From Streptomyces sp. HNM0574 (GTDB lineage: Bacteria; Actinomycetota; Actinomycetes; Streptomycetales; Streptomycetaceae), in the NCBI RefSeq assembly GCF_012726235.1, contig NZ_JAASAH010000011.1, positions 124,001 through 188,000 on the forward strand: a stretch of 64,000 bases of DNA, written 5' to 3'. The notes beneath the pieces are model-generated. The model worked only from the letters and a program-made list of their open reading frames with translations. It was not told the origin of the DNA and did not search any database. Shown here in pieces: positions 59,001 through 64,000 of the stretch; positions within the stretch are counted from its first letter, which is position 1, and the number at the start of each line of letters is the position of its first letter. A program made the translations under genes and the position numbers.

Positions 59001-60707
59001 TCAACCCCGCAGCGCGGAGAGGAAGATGCCCGGCAGCTTCGTGACACCCGGGGACGTGGCGAAGGCGGTGAGCCGGCGCATCGTCGTACGGCCGGTCCGG
59101 TTGGTGACGAAGTACGGCGGGCGCGGGGACAGCGAGGGCGAGCCGGTGAACAGGCCGCGCGGCGCGGGTGCGAACGGGGCCCGCAGCACGGTCTTCTCGA
59201 CGTCCTCCAGCAGGAAGGCGTTGTGCACGAAGCCGGTGCCGCTGCCGATCCGGGTGCGGGTGTGCCCGGGGAAGGCGCCCCAGGGCGTGTAGCCCAGCAG
59301 GAAGCCGAAGGCCGACCAGCAGTTGACGCCGAGCGTGCCGTAACGGAGCCCGGCGATCGCCGCGTCGACGGCGGCGCGGTGCGCGCGTTCCGTCCTCGGG
59401 TGCACCAGCAGGGTCGCCCCGAGGGTGCCGGGCAGCTTCTCGTCGGCGAACTCCGTTGCCGCGCGCAGGAACGCGGGGGCGTCCGCGCCGGGCAGCCGGA
59501 CCACGCCGAGGGCGCTGGCGAACACCTCGTCGGAGAGCATCGGGTCGTCCTCGCGGGTGATGTCCGGTACGAGGAGGCGGGAGGTGCCCTCGCCGAGCGT
59601 CTCCGCCTCCGGGTGGACCCGGGCCAGCTCGGCGAGCCGTTCCTCGGCCCCCGGGTAGTAGTCCCGGCGCGGGGGCAGCGCGCGCAGCACCCGGCGGATC
59701 TCGGCGAGCAGCCGCTCGGTGCCGTCCCACTCGCGGGGGACCAGGAGGACCTGCCCGGCGACGCAGTTGTGCCCCGAGTTGTTCATCTTGCCGGTGACGA
59801 TGTGCTCGGCCTGGAACCGGAAGTCCGCCGCGCTCCACGGCCCCGGTGTCACGATGCACGGGCTGACGCCGCCCAGTTCGCTGGTCAGGGGCTTCGGGTT
59901 GAGCGGGGTGTCCGCGCGGCGGCGCCGCTCCGCGTCCGCGCCGGTACCCCAGACGATCGCGTCGTGCGTCCGCTCGCTGCCGGTGACGTGCACGGTGGCG
60001 ACGTCCTCGTGGGCGGTGAGGTAGGCGCCCTCGGCGGCGCCGCCGTCGGCGAAGCGCACCCAGCCGCGGTCGGTGAACTCGGCGAAGACCCGCTCGAAGT
60101 GCGGGCGCAGGTAGGCGTTGACCGGGTTCATCTTGGCGAGGACGACCTGCCCCTCGGCGTACAGCTTGTGCAGGACGTCGAGCGGGGTGATGGCCGCGAC
60201 GTTGCCCGCGCCGAGGACGAGCGCCACGCCCGGGCGCCCGGGACGGCCCCGGTACTCGCCCGCCGCACGGGAGTTGACGTCCTCCGGGGCCGTGCCGGGC
60301 TGCGTCCAGACCTGTGCGGAGAAGCCGTTGAGCAGCAGCCGGTCCGTGGCGGTGGCGGGGAAGACGTCGACGAGGGTGCGGTCACCGTGCCGCCGGACGG
60401 CCGACGGGGCGACCGGGTCGCGTCCGGCGGCCAGCCGGCGCAGCACGTGCAGCTGCGCCGTCACCGACTGGGCCAGGGCCCAGGGTGCGGTCACCCAGTC
60501 CTCGGCGGCCCAGGGCGAGGCGGCGTCGTAGCCCTTGGCGCGGGCCAGGTCGGCGACCATCGCCGGGGCGCCGTCGGCGATCCGCGGCAGCATCCGCTCC
60601 AGCAGGGCGATCCGCTCCCGCAGCGGCGTCGCCGTCCAGGACTCCGCGCGGCCGCGCAGCACGGAGAGGGCTTCGTCGAGGGTGGCGGTGTCGGGTGCGG
60701 GGCTCAC
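59001..60707 (-). CDS. Aldehyde-dehydrogenase-superfamily enzyme
   Basis: A 568-residue ALDH-fold protein, longer than the usual 480-500. The nucleotide-binding entry is VALVLGAGNVAAITPLDVLHKL, the general-base region is PLTSELGGVSPCIV and the nucleophile lies in MNNSGHNCVAGQVLLV. The rest (ASALGVVRL, NCWSAFGFLLGYTPWGAFPGHT) is typical of the C-terminal half. It should oxidise an aldehyde released by the co-transcribed TauD-type dioxygenase, or reduce an acyl substrate. The GTG overlaps the MFS stop (GTGA at 60704-60707). Confidence 0.85.
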   Translation of the reverse strand: MSPAPDTATLDEALSVLRGRAESWTATPLRERIALLERMLPRIADGAPAMVADLARAKGYDAASPWAAEDWVTAPWALAQSVTAQLHVLRRLAAGRDPVAPSAVRRHGDRTLVDVFPATATDRLLLNGFSAQVWTQPGTAPEDVNSRAAGEYRGRPGRPGVALVLGAGNVAAITPLDVLHKLYAEGQVVLAKMNPVNAYLRPHFERVFAEFTDRGWVRFADGGAAEGAYLTAHEDVATVHVTGSERTHDAIVWGTGADAERRRRADTPLNPKPLTSELGGVSPCIVTPGPWSAADFRFQAEHIVTGKMNNSGHNCVAGQVLLVPREWDGTERLLAEIRRVLRALPPRRDYYPGAEERLAELARVHPEAETLGEGTSRLLVPDITREDDPMLSDEVFASALGVVRLPGADAPAFLRAATEFADEKLPGTLGATLLVHPRTERAHRAAVDAAIAGLRYGTLGVNCWSAFGFLLGYTPWGAFPGHTRTRIGSGTGFVHNAFLLEDVEKTVLRAPFAPAPRGLFTGSPSLSPRPPYFVTNRTGRTTMRRLTAFATSPGVTKLPGIFLSALRG

Positions 60708-62029
60708 GGGGTCAACTCCTGTGGTGGTGCGGACGGTTGGGGTTCGGGGGCGGGACGCAGGCGGGGGCTGTCGCGGGCCGGGTCGACGAGGAGGAAGGAG
60801 GCGGCGGCGCCGAGGGCGAGGAGCAGCCCGGTCAGCAGCACGGCGCTCCGGTACCCGGCGACGCCCTGCGCGTCCACGAGCGCGCCGACGACGGCGGGCG
60901 CTGCCAGCCCGGCGGCGGTGACCACCGCGTTCATCGCGCCCAGGGCTCCGCCGCCGCGGTCGGCGGGGACGAGTTCGGCGACGGCGGTCACGGCGACGGT
61001 GGCGTAGGAGCCGCCCAGGCCGAAGCCGAGGGCGAGCAGCACCGTCCGCGCGGTGGTGCCTTCGGCCAGCGGCAGCGCCAGGCAGCAGGCGGCGCCCAGC
61101 GCCAGCAGCGCGCCGCCGACCCAGCCGCGGGCGTACCGGCTGCCCACCCCGCGGCGCATCAGCCGGCCGGTGATCCCGGCCTGCGCGAGCAGGACGAGCG
61201 CGCCCACCGTCCACGGGACGGCGACGAGGGTGCCCGCCACGTCCGCCGGGTACCCGAGCCCGTTGCGCAGGTAGGACGGCAGCCAGGCGAGCATCAGTCC
61301 CACGACCCAGTAGCTGGTGAAGTAGGCGAGGGTGGCCCCGGCCCAGGTGCGGGTGGCGAAGATCCTGCGGTACGGGAGCGCGGGGCGCCAAGCGGCCTTC
61401 ACCGCCCGGCCGTTCGGGGGCTCGCCTTCCGTGAGACGGTGGCCGTCGGCGCCGAGGAACGTCCAGGCCAGGGCCCAGACGAGGCCGGTCGCCGCGAGCA
61501 CCCAGAGCGCGGCCCGCCAGCCGTGGTGCCGGATCACCCAGGACAGCACCGGCGCGGAGACGATCACGCCGAGGGTGACCCCGAGGGTGATCAGCGCGCC
61601 GGGCAGGTTGCGCCGGTGGTCGGGGAACCAGGCCAGCGTGGCCCGTTGGGCGACGGGGAAGGCGGGCCCCTCGGCCGCGCCGAGGAAGACCCGCGAGGCG
61701 ACCAGCACGGCGAGCCCGCCGCCGACCGCCACCGGCACCTGGGCGACGGACCACAGCAGGGCCATCACCAGCAGCAGCACCTTCGGCGACACCCGGTCCG
61801 CCAGCAGCCCGACGAGGGCGGCGGCGACGGAGAAGAGCAGGAAGAACGCGCTGTTGGCGAGCCCGAACCCGGTGGCGGTCAGCTGGAGATCGGCCCGTAT
61901 CTCGTCGGCGGCCAGGCCCAGTACGGACTTGTCCGCGAAGTTCACCATCATGAAGACGACGAGCAGCGCCGTCACGGTCCAGGCCCGCACGCCGTCGCCG
62001 GTGCCGGGTGGGGCCGGTGCCGCGTTCAT
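60704..62029 (-). CDS. MFS importer (ACS-like) in the dioxygenase operon
   Basis: A 441-residue MFS protein. It starts WTVTALLVVFMMVNFADKSVLGLAADEIRADL, similar to anion:cation symporters that take up phthalate, glucarate or other organic acids, with a motif-A-like GLLADRVSPKVLL and SRVFLGAAEGPAFPVAQRA. It probably imports the acid or sulfonate degraded by the flanking enzymes. It is coupled to the aldehyde dehydrogenase by GTGA and starts 90 bases after the dioxygenase. Confidence 0.85.
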   Translation of the reverse strand: MNAAPAPPGTGDGVRAWTVTALLVVFMMVNFADKSVLGLAADEIRADLQLTATGFGLANSAFFLLFSVAAALVGLLADRVSPKVLLLVMALLWSVAQVPVAVGGGLAVLVASRVFLGAAEGPAFPVAQRATLAWFPDHRRNLPGALITLGVTLGVIVSAPVLSWVIRHHGWRAALWVLAATGLVWALAWTFLGADGHRLTEGEPPNGRAVKAAWRPALPYRRIFATRTWAGATLAYFTSYWVVGLMLAWLPSYLRNGLGYPADVAGTLVAVPWTVGALVLLAQAGITGRLMRRGVGSRYARGWVGGALLALGAACCLALPLAEGTTARTVLLALGFGLGGSYATVAVTAVAELVPADRGGGALGAMNAVVTAAGLAAPAVVGALVDAQGVAGYRSAVLLTGLLLALGAAASFLLVDPARDSPRLRPAPEPQPSAPPQELTP

Positions 62030-62119
62030 GGGACCTCCTGAGGAGTGTCAACGGGTCCGTGTGGCAGGGCGGTTGGTGCCCCGGGTGCGCGCGGGAGCGC
62101 GCACCCGGGGGCGCGCGGC

Positions 62120-63061
62120 TCAGGAGAGCGGGACCCCGGCGACGGCGATGCGCTCCATGACGCGGCGGCGCGGGTAGTAGTCGCTGATCGCGTAGTGCTG
62201 GGTGGCGATGTTGTCCCAGACGGCGACGGAGTCGGGCTCCCAGTGGAAGCGGACCTGGTACTCCGGGACGCGGGCCTGGAGCACCAGCTCGTCCAGCAGT
62301 TCCCGGCTCTCCGTCTCGGAGACGCCGTTGATCCGCGTCGTGAACGGCTCGTTGACGTACAGCAGTTGACGTCCGCTGCGCGGATGGCGCACGACCACGG
62401 GGTGCTCCACCGGCGGCAGTTCCTCCCGGAGGCGGGCTACCTGCTCCTCGCTCATCGTCGAGCCCCAGCTGGGCACCCAGTCGTGAGTGGCCGTGAGGTG
62501 CTCGATGCGGGTCCTCGTCCGCTCGGGGAGGTTGTCGTAGGCGGCGCCCATGTCGGCCCACATGGTGTCGCCCCCGGCGGGCGGGACCTCGACCGAGCGC
62601 AGCACCGAGCCGAGCGCCGGGGCCGCCATGAAGGAGTGGTCGCTGTGCCAGATGTTCTCGTTGCCGATGGCCGTCTCGTCCTTGGCGAGCCGGGAGACGC
62701 CCTCCGTCCCGGACTTCGGGAAGAACGGGTTGGCCTCCGGCGGGCCCCAGACGGCGGCCAGTTCCAGGTGATGGCCCGCCCGGACGCGGGGCTGGTCGCG
62801 GAAGAAGATGACCTTCCACTCCAGCAGGGCCTGCCGCAGCTCCCGGGCGAGTTCGGGGCCGATCGGCTCGGCGAGGTCGACGCCGCTGATCTCGGCGCCG
62901 ATGTGCGGGGTGAGCGGGGTGACGCCGAGCGTCCGGAACTCCGGGGGTTCGGCGCCGGGCGCGCGGCGGTTCAGGACGCGGCGGCCGTAGTGCATCAACG
63001 GCTTGTCGAGCATGGGGTGTTGGGCGTCGGCGGCGAGGGGTGCGGCGCTGCGGCTGGGCAT
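62120..63061 (-). CDS. TauD/TfdA-family Fe(II)/2-oxoglutarate dioxygenase
   Basis: A 313-residue dioxygenase. Iron ligands are His139 and Asp141 in IWHSDHSF and His289 in ATQHYAISDY; the Arg for 2-oxoglutarate is in the following RRRVMERI. Relatives hydroxylate taurine, 2,4-D, alkyl sulfates or small acids so that the product breaks down to an aldehyde. This fits with the aldehyde dehydrogenase and importer in the same operon. It opens that operon, preceded by two short palindromes and a GGGAGGA ribosome site. Confidence 0.88.
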   Translation of the reverse strand: MPSRSAAPLAADAQHPMLDKPLMHYGRRVLNRRAPGAEPPEFRTLGVTPLTPHIGAEISGVDLAEPIGPELARELRQALLEWKVIFFRDQPRVRAGHHLELAAVWGPPEANPFFPKSGTEGVSRLAKDETAIGNENIWHSDHSFMAAPALGSVLRSVEVPPAGGDTMWADMGAAYDNLPERTRTRIEHLTATHDWVPSWGSTMSEEQVARLREELPPVEHPVVVRHPRSGRQLLYVNEPFTTRINGVSETESRELLDELVLQARVPEYQVRFHWEPDSVAVWDNIATQHYAISDYYPRRRVMERIAVAGVPLS

Positions 63062-63083
63062 GGGGTCCTCCCGACGGGGCGGA

Positions 63084-63106
63084 TTACGTAACCGGCAGTA
63101 TCGATA
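63084..63106 (-). promoter_or_regulatory. Two short palindromes before the dioxygenase operon
   Basis: TTACGTAA (63084-63091) and TATCGATA (63099-63106) are perfect 8-bp palindromes in the only A/T-rich patch of the region, 23-45 bases before the start. They could be part of an operator, with a TetR gene nearby as a candidate. Confidence 0.4.
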
Positions 63107-63214
63107 TTGCGCCGGGGGCGGGGCAAGGGGTGTGCAGGGGGTTTCGGGGGGGGCTTCGCGGGGGGCGGGTTGCGGGGCGTCGCGGGGTGCGGGGCCGTCG
63201 TGGCTCGCGCCTTT

Positions 63215-63488
63215 GCGCAGTTCCCCGCGCCCCTTATCGCGGGCTCACCCCGCCTGTTCGGGTGCGGCGCCGTCGGGCTCCGGGGTTTCGCGCAGTTCCC
63301 CGCGCCCCTTTTTCGCGCCGTTCCCCGCGCCCCTTATCGCGGGCTCACCCCGCTTGGGAGAACTGCGCCAAAGGCGCAGGGCTGGCAAGCGCAGCGCCCG
63401 CCCCGGCGCGGGGTGCGCAACGCCGTCGCCGGGCCACCCCGTACGACGTGGCCGCTCGCGCAGTTCCCCGCGCCCCTGACGGGGCGAG
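63215..63488. repeat. Cluster of the Streptomyces CAGTTCCCCGCGCCCCT repeat
   Basis: The word GCGCAGTTCCCCGCGCCCCT occurs at 63215, 63290 and 63458, with a GCGCCG variant at 63315. In addition, 33 bases beginning at 63221 recur exactly at 63321, 100 bases later (TTCCCCGCGCCCCTTATCGC...). An inverted part (ACTGCGCCAAAGGCGCAG) lies near 63360. The last copy continues into GACGGGGC, which can fold as a hairpin. This repeat is common between Streptomyces genes and is often read as a terminator-like element. The 440 bases hold no gene. Confidence 0.75.
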
Positions 63489-63501
63489 CCTCCCCGCGCC
63501 T

Positions 63502-64000
63502 CTAGCGCGGCCCCGCAACCGCCCGTGCGACGAGTTCCGTCACCGTGTCGACCAACGCCTGGTCGGGCGCCTCGTGTTCGGCGATCGTGCGGAAGAGGAG
63601 GGGCGCGGCGATGAGCGTCGTGGTGGTCGCGACGTCAACCTCGGGGGCGATCTCGCCGCGGGCGACGGCGCGTTCCAGAATGTGCCGGGTCTCGCTCGTC
63701 ACGCGGGCCGTGTAGGCGCGGTACGCGGCCGGTTCGGCCTCCGCCTCGGCCGAGGAGCCGATCACCCCGGCGAGCAGGCGGGCGACGCCGGGCTGCCGGT
63801 ACGCCTCCATCCGGGCGGTGAGGACGGCGTGCAGCTCGGCCCGGAAGTCGCCCAGGTCGGGCACGGTGAGCGGCCCGATCCGGGACTCGGCCGCGGCGAT
63901 GACCAGGTCCTGCTTGGTGGGCCAGCGGCGGTACATCGCGGGCTTGCTGACCCCGGCGCGGGCGGCCACCGCGTCCATCGTCAGCGCCCCCAGGCCGCGT
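63502..64000 (-). CDS. TetR-family regulator, 5' end beyond the right edge
   Basis: The frame is open to the window end; the first visible residues are RGLGALTMDAVAARAGVSKPAMYRRWPTKQDLV, the TetR helix-turn-helix, so only the first 15-30 residues are missing. The ligand domain (about 130 residues) ends ELVARAVAGPR. An ATG at 63978 is internal. It may control the neighbouring dioxygenase operon or genes outside the window. Confidence 0.85.
   Translation of the reverse strand, partial: RGLGALTMDAVAARAGVSKPAMYRRWPTKQDLVIAAAESRIGPLTVPDLGDFRAELHAVLTARMEAYRQPGVARLLAGVIGSSAEAEAEPAAYRAYTARVTSETRHILERAVARGEIAPEVDVATTTTLIAAPLLFRTIAEHEAPDQALVDTVTELVARAVAGPR

Noticed and set aside
63215..63488. CRISPR or insertion-sequence ends
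   Set aside because: Copies are irregularly spaced, spacers are not uniform, and no transposase or cas gene is near; it matches a known Streptomyces intergenic repeat.
1..64000. tRNA, rRNA, phage or plasmid core genes
   Set aside because: No cloverleaf-like sequence, rRNA segment, integrase or replication gene was recognised on reading; short ncRNAs cannot be excluded by eye.

Overview
This window reads as a piece of a Streptomyces chromosome. It is very GC rich, most codons end in G or C, many starts are GTG, and genes repeatedly overlap as ATGA or GTGA. The families are also typical of the genus: HbpS-SenS-SenR, a BlaA/BlaB-type beta-lactamase locus, iron boxes of the DmdR/IdeR type, a DUF6153 protein and a homodimeric pyruvate dehydrogenase. 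I see no rRNA, tRNA, insertion sequence, prophage or CRISPR array.

Layout. Position 1-291 holds the 5' end of a cyclodipeptide synthase with a TTA codon, running out of the window on the left. At 0.8-5 kb are metabolic genes and a LysR regulator. At 5.2-10.2 kb is an iron-siderophore ABC importer (binding lipoprotein, ATPase, two permeases) with two iron boxes, plus a flavin-type PPOX protein that shares the second box. At 11.7-14.7 kb is a beta-lactamase with its divergent LysR activator and a beta-lactamase-like regulator. At 14.7-18.2 kb the haem/redox sensor HbpS-SenS-SenR is coupled to an ankyrin lipoprotein. At 18.2-21 kb is a cyanate detoxification cluster (LysR, carbonic anhydrase, cyanase, deaminase). 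At 21.2-24.1 kb is a TIR / NB-ARC / TPR protein with near-identical 126-bp coding repeats. A two-component system, a decayed acetyltransferase, a secreted amidase and a glutamine-synthetase-like enzyme follow.

From 30 to 47 kb the content is mixed: a SpoIIE-type phosphatase, a MarR regulator with a drug pump, a CBS protein, a SLATT-like membrane protein, and a three-gene set resembling a type VII secretion substrate with a lysozyme-like domain and a coupled small membrane protein. There is also an orphan Tle/DUF2235-like lipase. At 46.8-51.8 kb a GntR regulator and the aceE-E2 pair carry the same palindromic site, one copy before each promoter.

At 53.5-59 kb are genes for copper and thiol-redox work outside the membrane (CcdA, multicopper oxidase, DUF6153, a beta-propeller lipoprotein). 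They are tied to a BlaI-type repressor and M56 protease by a shared CACCTAA dyad. At 59-63 kb one operon encodes a TauD-family dioxygenase, an MFS importer and an aldehyde dehydrogenase of unknown substrate. The window ends with a cluster of the common Streptomyces terminator-like repeat and the 3' part of a TetR gene.

The most promising leads for something undescribed are the candidate secreted muramidase with its possible immunity partner (37,995-40,065), the TIR-STAND protein, the ankyrin-coupled HbpS locus and the orphan dioxygenase operon. All functions are read from sequence features and memory of the families; no searches were run.
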